Of a stretch of DNA of 64,000 bases, positions 1-8,510 are shown piece by piece (positions within the stretch are counted from its first letter, which is position 1; each line of letters opens with the position of its first letter). The stretch spans positions 89,655-153,654 of the forward strand of contig JALOCJ010000007.1 in NCBI GenBank assembly GCA_023227825.1, in the 5' to 3' direction. The stretch is from Candidatus Cloacimonas sp. (lineage in GTDB: Bacteria > Cloacimonadota > Cloacimonadia > Cloacimonadales > Cloacimonadaceae). The notes beneath the pieces were generated by a model. It was not told where the DNA came from. It made no database searches and saw nothing but the letters and a program-made list of their open reading frames with translations. The translations under genes and the position numbers were made by a program.

Positions 1-34
1 GTAACAGCAGCAGAAAAAGCATAAATTTACGCAT
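1..34 (-). CDS. Start of a secreted or membrane protein, cut by the window edge
   Basis: An ATG at 34-32 on the minus strand is preceded by an AAGGA ribosome binding site and opens a frame reading MRKFMLFLLLL before the window ends. A charged start followed by a run of Leu is typical of a signal peptide or first membrane helix. It overlaps the last 8 bases of pgsA, so it is the next gene of the same operon. Only 11 codons are visible and the function cannot be judged. Confidence 0.6.
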   Translation of the reverse strand, partial: MRKFMLFLLLL

Positions 35-590
35 AGTTAGTCCTTTTTGTTATCGTTATTATATAGTTAAAACCACTAAGCACAGTAATCAATGCCACAA
101 ACCAAAACCAGATATTGATTATCAGAATTACCAGGGGAGGAACAGGATTGATAAATACCCAAAAAACAAAAGCAACAATAATTCCTGCCATTTGCAGAAC
201 AGTTTTCAGTTTACCGAAAAAATCAGCCGGCACAACAATCCCTTTTTTCTGATAAACTTCACGCAGAATAGTTATTACAAGTTCGCGAACAAGAATAATA
301 AAGAATATTACAATACTAACCCGGAAAGGAGGAAGCCAACACAAACCAGCCAGCGCAGAAAGAACGATCAATTTATCTGCCAAAGGGTCCATCAGCTTAC
401 CAAAATCACTTATGATGTTCATTTTACGGGCTAACATTCCATCCAGATAATCGGTAAAACAAGCAACAATGAAAATTATTAGGGCAATCAATATCCGGGC
501 AGGTATTTTAGTTAAAAACAGAAAATAGAGAAATACCGGCACCAGGATTATCCTGAAAACAGTTAAATAATTAGGTAAATGGCGTATCAT
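27..590 (-). CDS. pgsA: CDP-diacylglycerol--glycerol-3-phosphate 3-phosphatidyltransferase
   Basis: Makes phosphatidylglycerophosphate from CDP-diacylglycerol and glycerol-3-phosphate, the committed step to phosphatidylglycerol, in the inner membrane. The 187-residue protein has the CDP-alcohol phosphotransferase signature at about residues 46-74: DYLDGMLAR, then GKLMDPLADK, which fits the family pattern D-G-x2-A-R-x8-G-x3-D-x3-D. Several hydrophobic segments cover the rest. The length is normal for PgsA. The start overlaps the end of the FtsX-like gene by 20 bases, and the stop overlaps the next gene, so it sits inside a tightly packed operon. A phosphatidylserine synthase or another CDP-alcohol transferase is possible, but the length and motif fit PgsA best. 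Confidence 0.9.
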   Translation of the reverse strand: MIRHLPNYLTVFRIILVPVFLYFLFLTKIPARILIALIIFIVACFTDYLDGMLARKMNIISDFGKLMDPLADKLIVLSALAGLCWLPPFRVSIVIFFIILVRELVITILREVYQKKGIVVPADFFGKLKTVLQMAGIIVAFVFWVFINPVPPLVILIINIWFWFVALITVLSGFNYIITITKRTNYA

Positions 591-1449
591 TCTTGAGTTC
601 TTTGTTTTCCATAGTATCCATTTCTTCAGGAGTAATCACTTCAACAGGATTTTCCTGTAGAACAACCTGCTGTTCAAAACTGTGCAATATAAAATAGTTG
701 ATCATAGTTCCCAAAATTACAGTTCCAGCTTGAGCTAAAAATACCCAATAAGGAATTACCTGAGGTAGGGGCTTAAAATAGACATAAGCAAAATAAGCAA
801 GAAGACATAGAGGCAAGGGCACAATTAACATTAACAATGTATGTTGCAGACCCTGTCTTTGATGGCGGATATTTTCCACCGCACTATATTTATACCTTTT
901 ATAATGTAGCAGAGTATTCAGTTCCAGAGTAGTGCGGGAAAATACAAAAATCAGCAACATTAGCACAGCTGTAAACACATTGAACACAATATTATAAAGG
1001 TCTAATTGCATAAGTTCCTGAATTATTAAACTATATGCATTGGACTGACTGTCTATATCTGTTTCCGGAATATGGGACCGTAAAATATCCATAATTACGG
1101 GTTTATTGCTTATGGAAATACGGTTTGGCTGAAGATTTATCGTTATTACATCGGGTATAGCATAATCCTTAATCATCTCTTCATTCAAAGGTAAACCATA
1201 AGCTTGAATCAGTTCCGTAGCTGCCTGTAAAGCTGTTTCGTGCACTACATTTTTAATTCCCGGAACGGTCTTCAGTTCTGTTAAAATTGGAGTAACCTTT
1301 GTTGTATCGGCAATATAGGCATAAATAGGCAGGTTTGCCATTTTTTCCAGCTTATCTTTTTCCTTTGAACCTATACTATAGTTCAGGTAAAGCCAGGCAC
1401 TGAATAATATTACAAGGGTTAAAAGAATCAAGAAAAAGCGAGTTTTCAT
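571..1449 (-). CDS. FtsX-like membrane protein without FtsE beside it
   Basis: About 292 residues. A first membrane helix near residues 4-24 is followed by a roughly 130-residue outside domain and then three hydrophobic helices near residues 160-180, 208-230 and 238-258, which is the four-helix FtsX layout. The start of the outside domain (YIADTTKVTPILTELKTVPG followed by IKNVVHETALQAATEL) resembles the FtsX extracellular domain with its 'loss of charge, VKSV, EEAL' pattern. I chose the internal ATG at 1449 because AAGGATAACGCT precedes it and it starts a clean signal anchor; the longer frame from 1497 has no site. FtsX normally pairs with the ATPase FtsE to control cell-wall hydrolases at division, but no ftsE lies next to it. 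The C-terminal 30 residues are acidic. Confidence 0.55.
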   Translation of the reverse strand: MKTRFFLILLTLVILFSAWLYLNYSIGSKEKDKLEKMANLPIYAYIADTTKVTPILTELKTVPGIKNVVHETALQAATELIQAYGLPLNEEMIKDYAIPDVITINLQPNRISISNKPVIMDILRSHIPETDIDSQSNAYSLIIQELMQLDLYNIVFNVFTAVLMLLIFVFSRTTLELNTLLHYKRYKYSAVENIRHQRQGLQHTLLMLIVPLPLCLLAYFAYVYFKPLPQVIPYWVFLAQAGTVILGTMINYFILHSFEQQVVLQENPVEVITPEEMDTMENKELKNDTPFT

Positions 1450-1584
1450 AGCGTTATCCTTTTTGAAAGTGAAAGTGAAAACAGCCGATAAATTCATAAA
1501 AATTTATCTTAAGAGCGGTCTTATCAGGAAATACATCCCGGATAACAATAGTTTTTGATAGCGGAATAATAAAAAGCATTGTAT

Positions 1585-2496
1585 TTACCTTGATAGTTCC
1601 AGCATGCGGTTTATAGCTTTTCTTGCTTTTTGAGCTATGTTTGGTTTCACGCTAATTACATATTGATTATATTTTAGGGCGTTATAAACTTTTTCTAGAG
1701 TGGTCTTTTTCATATTTTTACAAATTGCCTTCGGAGATAGAGGAATTAGAGATTTTTCCGGATAAATATGCTGCAGATATTCCGTCAGCCCAATTTCCGT
1801 AGCGATTATTGCTTTATCATTATTTTTCACCCAATCCACCATTCCGCCTGTAGAAACCACCAAATCAGCATATTTAATAATCTGCGGATCGCATTCCGGA
1901 TGCACTAAGAGTTTATAATCCGGATATTTACTTTTTACAGTTAAAACATCTTCTGCGCTGAAACCATATTGATGAACTACACAGTATCCATCCCAGGTTA
2001 TTACTTTTTTCCCGCTTTGTTGAGCAGCCCAGGAGCCCAAATTGCGGTCCGGAACAAATAAAATCGGCTTTTCAGCGCTAAAGGACTTCAGGATTTTAAC
2101 CGCATTGGAGGATGTACAGCAAACATCACTTTCGGCTTTCACTTCCACAGAAGAATTTACATAACACACAACCGGGGAACCGGGATAATTTTGTTTAAAT
2201 GCCTTTAGCTGTTTTAAAGTAATCATATCTGCCATTGGACAACCGGCATCAATAACAGGCAGCAAAACAGTAGATTCCGGATTTAGAATAGCTGCGGTTT
2301 CTGCCATAAATTTCACTCCGCAGAAAACAATCAAAGGTGCTTTCACTTCTTTTGCCAAAATAGAGAGCTGTAAAGAATCACCTCGGTAATCAGCCAGGTC
2401 TTGAATTTCTATATTTTGGTAATTATGAGCCAAAATCAGCGCATTTTTTTCTGCCTTCAGGCGTTTTATTTCCTGAATTAGTTCATCTTTTACCAT
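1585..2496 (-). CDS. nadA: Quinolinate synthase A
   Basis: Condenses iminoaspartate with dihydroxyacetone phosphate to give quinolinate for NAD synthesis, using a [4Fe-4S] cluster. The 303-residue protein carries the NadA hallmarks: LILAHNYQ near residue 20, GDSLQLSILA, VVFCGVKFMAETA, the PDAGCPMAD-like stretch (PVIDAGCPMADMI), CTSSNAVKI, FVPDRNLG, VHPEC and STGGM. The conserved cysteines are in GVKF (C59 area), CCTSSN and HPEC. It lies 2 bases after dut. Neither nadB nor nadC is in the window. The following 135 bases before the FtsX-like gene hold nothing recognisable. Confidence 0.95.
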   Translation of the reverse strand: MVKDELIQEIKRLKAEKNALILAHNYQNIEIQDLADYRGDSLQLSILAKEVKAPLIVFCGVKFMAETAAILNPESTVLLPVIDAGCPMADMITLKQLKAFKQNYPGSPVVCYVNSSVEVKAESDVCCTSSNAVKILKSFSAEKPILFVPDRNLGSWAAQQSGKKVITWDGYCVVHQYGFSAEDVLTVKSKYPDYKLLVHPECDPQIIKYADLVVSTGGMVDWVKNNDKAIIATEIGLTEYLQHIYPEKSLIPLSPKAICKNMKKTTLEKVYNALKYNQYVISVKPNIAQKARKAINRMLELSR

Positions 2497-2498
2497 TT

Positions 2499-2933
2499 TT
2501 ATTGTCCCGTATGACCAAAACCCCCGTCTTGTCTTAAGCTTTCGGAAAGAGCTTGAGCTTCAATAAGTTGAGGAGAAATTATAGGGCAAAAAACAATTTG
2601 TGCAACACGCATTTCGGGCTCTATCCGAAGAGGATTGGGGCTAAGGTTGATCAGAATAACTTTTATTTCACCCCTATAATCGGAATCAATAGTGCCAGGA
2701 CTGTTCAAAATGCTTAGTCCCAAAGTGGAAGATAAACCGCTACGAGGTCTGATTTGTGCTTCATAACCTACGGGAATTTCTAAGGCAATGCCTGTAGGAA
2801 TTTGTTTCCATTCTAAAGGATTTAAAACAACCGGCTCTGAAATATCAGCAAAAAGATCAAAGCCCGAAGCGTTTTGTGTCATCTTTTGCGGGATAGTAGC
2901 AGTTGGAGTTAGTTTTTGCACAGCAATATTCAT
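2499..2933 (-). CDS. dut: Deoxyuridine 5'-triphosphate nucleotidohydrolase (dUTPase)
   Basis: Hydrolyses dUTP to dUMP and pyrophosphate, keeping uracil out of DNA and supplying dTMP synthesis. The 144-residue trimeric-type dUTPase shows the five family motifs in order: ASGFDLFAD, PRSGLSSTLGL, NSPGTIDSDYRGEI (catalytic Asp), RVAQIVF and the C-terminal glycine-rich GGFGHTG. Length is typical. It overlaps the ispA stop by 4 bases and is followed 2 bases later by nadA, so translation is probably coupled. A family 4 uracil-DNA glycosylase lies at 43597 in the same window and works on the same problem. Confidence 0.96.
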   Translation of the reverse strand: MNIAVQKLTPTATIPQKMTQNASGFDLFADISEPVVLNPLEWKQIPTGIALEIPVGYEAQIRPRSGLSSTLGLSILNSPGTIDSDYRGEIKVILINLSPNPLRIEPEMRVAQIVFCPIISPQLIEAQALSESLRQDGGFGHTGQ

Positions 2934-3820
2934 TCTTTCCTTCCTAATAGATATTCAGCCAGAATGTCCAGTTTTAATGCTTTTTCCCCTAAGGGCACAA
3001 TTATTTCTCTTGCCTTTTCCGTAAGTTCTTCTGCCTTTTTGTGGGATTCTGCAATGCCGTAAACAGCAGGAAAAGTAACTTTAGCATTTTCCGCATCCCG
3101 ACCAGGAGTTTTTCCTGTTTCTTCTTGCGTTCCTTCAATATCAAGAAGATCATCTACAATCTGAAAAACCAGTCCAATCAACTTTCCATATTCATCCAAA
3201 ATTTTCAAGTCCTCTTCTTCAGCTTCACCGGCAAGAGCTCCAAAACGTATACTCAGGTTTATAAGGCGGGCAGTTTTGTTTTCGTGAATATAGTTCAGGG
3301 TTTTTTTATCCACTTTTTTGCCTTCAGATTCAATATCAACCATCTGACCTGCAATTAAACCTTTGATTCCAACTTCTTTAGCTAGTTCATGAACAAATTG
3401 CACTTTCAGCTTTGCTTCCAGTTCAGCTAAAGTAATTAATTCAAAAGCACTTAAGAGTAATGCATCTCCAGCCAGCAAAGCAACTCCTTCTCCAAAAACA
3501 CTATGGCAGGATTTTTTACCCCTTCGCATATCGGCATCATCAATATCAGGCAGATCATCATGAACTAGGGAATAAGTATGAATCATTTCTATGCCTGCTG
3601 CGACGGGAGTGATTATTTCAATATAAGGATGGAACATCTCAAAGGTAGTCATTGTTAAATAGGGTCTTAAGCGTTTGCCACCTGCGAAAACACTGTAACG
3701 CATTGCTTTATGAAGGTCTTTAGGATATTCATCTTTGCGCGGAAGAAAACGGTCTAATATGATATTTACCAGCTCCTGCTTTTCCTTCATATCCCTCTTT
3801 AAAAGTAACTTTCTATCCAT
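2930..3820 (-). CDS. ispA: Polyprenyl (farnesyl or geranylgeranyl) diphosphate synthase
   Basis: Chain-elongating trans-prenyltransferase that joins isopentenyl diphosphate to allylic diphosphates, feeding quinone and undecaprenyl pathways. The 296-residue protein has GGKRLRPYL, the first aspartate-rich motif HDDLPDIDDADMRRG, and the second motif FQIVDDLLDIEG. The residues before the first motif (IHTYSLVHDDLP) fit the bacterial FPP synthase type with two extra residues in the first motif. Product length cannot be fixed from sequence by eye. It overlaps xseB by 8 bases and dut by 4 bases. The xseB-ispA pairing is common in bacteria and supports both calls. Confidence 0.92.
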   Translation of the reverse strand: MDRKLLLKRDMKEKQELVNIILDRFLPRKDEYPKDLHKAMRYSVFAGGKRLRPYLTMTTFEMFHPYIEIITPVAAGIEMIHTYSLVHDDLPDIDDADMRRGKKSCHSVFGEGVALLAGDALLLSAFELITLAELEAKLKVQFVHELAKEVGIKGLIAGQMVDIESEGKKVDKKTLNYIHENKTARLINLSIRFGALAGEAEEEDLKILDEYGKLIGLVFQIVDDLLDIEGTQEETGKTPGRDAENAKVTFPAVYGIAESHKKAEELTEKAREIIVPLGEKALKLDILAEYLLGRKE

Positions 3821-4055
3821 TACTGCCTTCTATTCCCTGCTGAGAGGAGAGCTGTTCACTAAGGATTTTAATTTTTGCCTCGGCTGCTCCTAAACGACTT
3901 TGACAGTGTTTCAAATATGCGACTCCCGCTTCATATAGCGATAGCAATTCATCTAAACTGGTTTCTCCTGTAGATAAGCGGTCTACAATTTTTTCCAATT
4001 CTTTTAAGGACTCTTCAAAGCTCATTGCCTTAATTTTTTCCTGATCTATGTTCAT
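3813..4055 (-). CDS. xseB: Exodeoxyribonuclease VII small subunit
   Basis: Small subunit of exonuclease VII, which degrades single-stranded DNA in both directions. The 80-residue protein has the family core SFEESLKELEKIVDRL, then GETSLDELLSLYEAGVAYLKHC, an all-helical coiled-coil hairpin. I start it at the ATG at 4055 because GAGGTGAAA sits directly before it; the frame is open to 4121 but the added residues lack a binding site and do not match the family. It is the first gene of the minus-strand operon. The large subunit xseA is not in this window. Confidence 0.9.
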   Translation of the reverse strand: MNIDQEKIKAMSFEESLKELEKIVDRLSTGETSLDELLSLYEAGVAYLKHCQSRLGAAEAKIKILSEQLSSQQGIEGSNG

Positions 4056-4746
4056 TTTCACCTCACTACTATAAATTATAATAGTTTCCTTATACAGGAC
4101 TAATGTTATTTTGTCAATCACAAATTTCTCAGCCCCTGATTTGCAAAAACAGAGAACAGGTTTTACTTCTTTTCTTTTGCAGTTAAACGGGGTGGAGAAT
4201 TCTATTCTGTTACAGCAAAGTAAAGCATCTAAAATTTCTGTATTTGTTCCCTTTGTAAAATTAGAATTCCTCTGCAGAATAGTTTGAACCCTGTTATTCC
4301 ATCATAATAATTTAATATGTATCAAGATTTTAGATATAAATATTGTCTATCCTGCCCGAACTAAATTCTATCTCTTCCCTAATTGCATTGCTTACTCATT
4401 GCCTACCCATTACGGATGGCATCCGTAATAAGTCCGTAATGATAAGGCAATGCTATTTGGAACAAATGGATAAGTGATTCAAAATGAATATAGAGGGAAT
4501 ATAATGCGGAATGCATATATAATTTTATATGCTTTTGGTGTTCTTAAAGTTTTTGGCGGTTAAAATAATGCTGAGGTATGGTGTAATTCGTCTACACTTT
4601 TCTGCGAAATATGCGGAATCTGTTAAAGACATCTGCTTTCTCTGCAAACTGACTTGACGATTTAGATTGACGAAAAATCTTCTCTCAATTCTTGTCACTA
4701 TAACATAATGTTAAATATAAAAATATGAAATATAAGGAGTTATCCA
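4056..4746. other. Divergent intergenic region before nifJ
   Basis: About 690 bases between the xseB start (minus) and nifJ start (plus). It must hold both promoters. It contains one copy of a palindromic repeat element (listed separately) and otherwise AT-rich sequence with no convincing open frame. Two TTGACG boxes (4654-4659 and 4667-4672) lie about 75-95 bases before nifJ, but I see no well-spaced -10 partner. A strong AAGGAG site is at 4735-4740. Confidence 0.5.
4374..4460. repeat. Dispersed palindromic element, copy 1
   Basis: A segment of about 80 bases that recurs almost unchanged at 18134-18215. Its centre is a 10+1+10 palindrome, ATTACGGATG-G-CATCCGTAAT (4409-4429), and an outer 7-base arm CATTGCC (4397-4403) pairs with GGCAATG (4446-4452). 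A second copy of the half-site, GTCCGTAATG, follows the centre. The element lies between divergent genes here and between convergent genes at the other site. Confidence 0.8.
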
Positions 4747-7700
4747 ATGGCTAAACAAACCAAAGCCACAATGGATGGTAATACTGCTGCAGCGCACATT
4801 GCTTATGCTTTTGCTGAAGTAGCTGCCATTTATCCCATTACACCTTCTTCTACAATGGGTGAACTGGTTGATGCCTGGGCTTCCGAAGGCAAAAAAAATA
4901 TTAATGGTACTAAAGTAGATGTAATTGAAATGCAAAGTGAAGCCGGAGCTGCTGGCGCCGTGCATGGTTCACTTTCTGCTGGTGCCGTAACAACAACTTT
5001 TACTGCTTCCCAAGGTTTAATGTTAATGCTTCCGAATATGCATAAAATTGCGGGTGAGATGCTGCCTACGGTTTTTTATGTATCGGCAAGGTCTTTGGCA
5101 GCTCAATCCCTATCTATTTTTGGGGATCATAGTGATGTAATGAGTGTTAGAAATACCGGTTTTGCCTTAATTGCCTGTAACAGTGTGCAGGAAGTGATGG
5201 ATTTGGGCTTAGTAGCTCAGCTGGCTACAATGAAAACCCGGATTCCTTTTCTGGTATTTTTTGACGGTTTTAGAACCAGCCACGAGCTTCAAAAAATAAA
5301 TGTGATTGACTATGAAACAATAGCAGAACTGAATGACCCTGCCTTAGTAGAAGTATTTCGGAAAAATGCTTTAACTCCTGATAAGCCGCGAATGAAAGTT
5401 GGTCAGGAAGCTCCCGATGTATATTTTCAGGGTAGAGAAACCAGTAATTTATATTATGCCAAGGCACCTGCCATAATTGCTGAAACTATGCAGCAGGTGG
5501 CAGAAAAAACAGGACGCCATTATCAGCTTTTTGAATATGCAGGTCATCCCGAAGCAGAAGATATTATTGTGGCTATGGGAAGCAGTTGTGAAACCATTCA
5601 GGAAACGATTGAATGGCTGAATGAAAAACGCTCAATGAAACTTGGCTTGATAAAAGTGCATTTATATCGCCCTTTCTGTGTCCAAAGTTTTATATCGGCA
5701 ATCCCTGAAAGCGTGAAAAGAATTGCCGTTTTAGATAGAACTAAAGAACCCGGTTCAATTGGTGAACCCCTTTATCTGGATGTGGTTTCTGCTCTTAAGA
5801 ACCGTCCTGATACTTATGTTATTGGCGGAAGATACGGTTTATCCAGTAAGGAATTTACTCCTTCAATGGTCCTTAGCGTTTATAAACACTTGGCAAAAAA
5901 GGGCTTTCATAGTTTCACAGTAGGCATTGAAGATGATGTTTCTCATCTTTCTTTGCCTGTAGACGAAGTTATCAATACTGTTCCTGAAGGCACAATTTCC
6001 TGCAAATTCTGGGGCTTAGGTTCAGATGGAACAGTCGGTGCCAATAAAAACAGCATCAAAATTATCGGTGATAATACCGATATGTATGCTCAGGGTTATT
6101 TTCAATACGACAGCAAAAAAAGCGGTGGAATAACCCGCAGCCATTTACGTTTCGGTAAAACTCCTATTCATAGTCAATATCTGGTTACTCAAGAGGATTT
6201 TGTTGCCTGCCACAATCAGGCATTTATCGGCAGATTTGATTTACTAAGTGGTATAAAAGAAAACGGTGTTTTCTTGCTAAATTCCAACTGGAGCGGAGAA
6301 GAGGTCTTTTATCATTTAACGCGTCCGATGCAGGAAACCATAATTAACAAAAAGATAAAGTTTTACAATATAGACGGCTTAAAGATTGCAGAAGAAGTTG
6401 GTCTTGGCGGAAGAATCAATACTACAATGCAAACAGCATTCTTTCTTATTTCCGGTATCCTGGAACGCAATGAGGCAATCCAGTTAATTAAAGAATCCAT
6501 AAAAAAGACCTATTCCCGCAAAGGTGAAGAAATAGTGCAAATGAACTTAAACGCTGTAGATAAGGTTAATGCGGCATTAGTGCAAATTGAAGTTCCGCAA
6601 ACCCTTCCAGATAAATATATGCCTCTGAAGAAACTAGTTCCCGAAAATGCCGATGACTTTATCTTAAATGTAATTGAGCCCATTATGAGAGAAGAAGGAG
6701 ACAAAGTTAAAGTAAGCCAAATGCCTTTGGATGGTTGTATTGAAACCGGAACTGCCAAACTGGAAAAAAGAAGAGTGGCTCCTTCAGTTCCCCGTTGGCT
6801 GCCGGAAAAATGTATTCAATGCAATCAGTGTTCATTTGTCTGTCCGCATTCAGCAATTCGGGCAAAACTGATGAAAGAAGAAGACCTGGCTAATAAACCG
6901 GCAAGTTTTAATACCTTGAAAGCGACTGGTGCTCCTGGCTATGAATATAAAGTGCAGATTTATATTGACGATTGCCAAAGCTGTAAGGTCTGCGTGAATG
7001 AATGCCCTAAATCCGCTTTAGTGATGAGTCCTATTGAAGAAGAAAGAAGTAAAGGCGAACAAGTTAATTACGAATACTTTGAATCCCTGCCTAATGATGT
7101 TCTGGGCAACTTTAAAGAAACAACCGTTAAAGGCAGTCAGTTTAAACAACCTCTTTTGGAATTCTCAGGTGCCTGTGCCGGTTGTGGTGAAACACCCTAT
7201 ATAAAACTTTTAACTCAGCTCTTTGGCGATAGAATGATTATTGCCAACGCTACCGGCTGTTCCAGTATTTGGGGTGGAACTTTTCCTACTATTCCCTACT
7301 GTAAAAATAAGGACGGCAAAGGTCCTGCCTGGGCAAACAGTTTGTTTGAAGATAATGCGGAATACGGTTTTGGAATGAGATTGGCAATTCGTTCCCACCG
7401 TAAACTTTTGCAAAAAGCAATGCAGGAACTGCTGGATAAAAATATTCTTGCAGAACTGAAATCTGCAATTCAATATACTTTAGACAATTGGGATAAAATA
7501 GATGAACCGGCAAAAGCCAATGCTGATAAAATTAGAACTCTGCTTCCTAAGGCAATGGAAACTGCCTGCGAGGGATGTAAAGCCCTCCTAAAAAAAGTTC
7601 AGGAACTGCAGGACTATTTGATAGAGAAATCAATTTGGGCAATTGGAGGTGACGGTTGGGCTTATGATATTGGTTTTGGCGGTTTAGATCATACTTTGGC

Positions 7701-8268
7701 TTTAAATCAGAATCTCAATATCTTTGTAATGGATACCGAGGTCTATTCCAATACTGGAGGCCAGGCAAGTAAATCAACTCCAATCGGTTCCATTGCGCGT
7801 TTTGCCGAAGCAGGTAAAAATACCAATAAAAAAGACCTCGGAATGATGATGATGAGCTATGGCTATGTGTATGTTGCCTCCATTGCTATGGGTGCCAATA
7901 AAAATCAGGCAATCCAGGCAATTAAAGAAGCAGAAGCATATCCGGGTCCTTCAATTGTGATTGCTTATGCTCCTTGCATCAATCATGGCTTTGATATGAG
8001 CTTGAGCCAAAAGCATCAAAAGTTGGCTGTAGATGCAGGTTACTGGTTACTCTATCGTTATAATCCTCTAAATAAACTGGAAGGAAAAAATCCGCTGACT
8101 TTGGATAGTAAAGAGCCCACAATTTCAGTTCAGGAATTTCTGGATTCGGAAAATCGCTATGCCGGATTGAAAAAAATCTTCCCTGAGAGAGCTAAGGAAT
8201 TGAATACCAGCGCTGCTGTATTCTTTAAGGAAAGATACGAAACCTACAAAAAACTAACGGAAGGTTGA
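4747..8268 (+). CDS. nifJ: Pyruvate:ferredoxin (flavodoxin) oxidoreductase
   Basis: Oxidatively decarboxylates pyruvate to acetyl-CoA and reduces ferredoxin, the central step of anaerobic fermentation. This is the single-chain form, 1173 residues, the usual length. Order seen: the N-terminal pyruvate-binding domain with YPITPSSTMGE near residue 36, the gamma-like domain near 430-620, two 4Fe-4S clusters at about 688-700 (CIQCNQCSFVCP) and 742-755 (CQSCKVCVNECP), then the thiamine-diphosphate domain with CAGCGETPY near 808, GDGWAYDIGFGGLDH near 971 and DTEVYSNTGGQ. A strong AAGGAG precedes the start. It stands alone. The TGA stop lies inside the first hairpin of the repeat cluster that follows, so the last two codons (Glu-Gly) and the stop are formed by repeat sequence. 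Confidence 0.97.
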   Translation: MAKQTKATMDGNTAAAHIAYAFAEVAAIYPITPSSTMGELVDAWASEGKKNINGTKVDVIEMQSEAGAAGAVHGSLSAGAVTTTFTASQGLMLMLPNMHKIAGEMLPTVFYVSARSLAAQSLSIFGDHSDVMSVRNTGFALIACNSVQEVMDLGLVAQLATMKTRIPFLVFFDGFRTSHELQKINVIDYETIAELNDPALVEVFRKNALTPDKPRMKVGQEAPDVYFQGRETSNLYYAKAPAIIAETMQQVAEKTGRHYQLFEYAGHPEAEDIIVAMGSSCETIQETIEWLNEKRSMKLGLIKVHLYRPFCVQSFISAIPESVKRIAVLDRTKEPGSIGEPLYLDVVSALKNRPDTYVIGGRYGLSSKEFTPSMVLSVYKHLAKKGFHSFTVGIEDDVSHLSLPVDEVINTVPEGTISCKFWGLGSDGTVGANKNSIKIIGDNTDMYAQGYFQYDSKKSGGITRSHLRFGKTPIHSQYLVTQEDFVACHNQAFIGRFDLLSGIKENGVFLLNSNWSGEEVFYHLTRPMQETIINKKIKFYNIDGLKIAEEVGLGGRINTTMQTAFFLISGILERNEAIQLIKESIKKTYSRKGEEIVQMNLNAVDKVNAALVQIEVPQTLPDKYMPLKKLVPENADDFILNVIEPIMREEGDKVKVSQMPLDGCIETGTAKLEKRRVAPSVPRWLPEKCIQCNQCSFVCPHSAIRAKLMKEEDLANKPASFNTLKATGAPGYEYKVQIYIDDCQSCKVCVNECPKSALVMSPIEEERSKGEQVNYEYFESLPNDVLGNFKETTVKGSQFKQPLLEFSGACAGCGETPYIKLLTQLFGDRMIIANATGCSSIWGGTFPTIPYCKNKDGKGPAWANSLFEDNAEYGFGMRLAIRSHRKLLQKAMQELLDKNILAELKSAIQYTLDNWDKIDEPAKANADKIRTLLPKAMETACEGCKALLKKVQELQDYLIEKSIWAIGGDGWAYDIGFGGLDHTLALNQNLNIFVMDTEVYSNTGGQASKSTPIGSIARFAEAGKNTNKKDLGMMMMSYGYVYVASIAMGANKNQAIQAIKEAEAYPGPSIVIAYAPCINHGFDMSLSQKHQKLAVDAGYWLLYRYNPLNKLEGKNPLTLDSKEPTISVQEFLDSENRYAGLKKIFPERAKELNTSAAVFFKERYETYKKLTEG

Positions 8269-8479
8269 CCTCCTGGTCAACCACTTCTTACCTTTTTTTC
8301 CGGAAGGTTGACCTCCTGGTCAACCACTTCTTACCTTTTTTTCTGGAAGGTTGACGTCCTCGTCAACCCACCTCTTGCGATTTATTTCTTTACCGAAATG
8401 CAAAAGGTAACAAAAAACCAGGGTTCCCATTGAACGACAGGATGTCGTTTTTCCGGGAAGGTTGATGTCCTCATCAACC
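8263..8479. repeat. Hairpin repeat cluster 1 (four family A, one family B)
   Basis: Family A hairpins are at 8263-8282, 8306-8325, 8349-8368 and 8460-8479. Their stems read GGTTGACC/GGTCAACC (twice), GGTTGACG/CGTCAACC and GGTTGATG/CATCAACC, all round a TCCT loop, so the two inner pairs change but still pair. One family B hairpin, AACGACA-GGA-TGTCGTT, is at 8433-8449. The first two A copies are each followed by the same 15-20 base tail ending in a T run (CACTTCTTACC then T7). The cluster lies between convergent genes and could act as a two-way terminator. Confidence 0.85.
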
Positions 8480-8510
8480 TTTTGAAAGCCGGGGATATAA
8501 TTCTTCCGGA

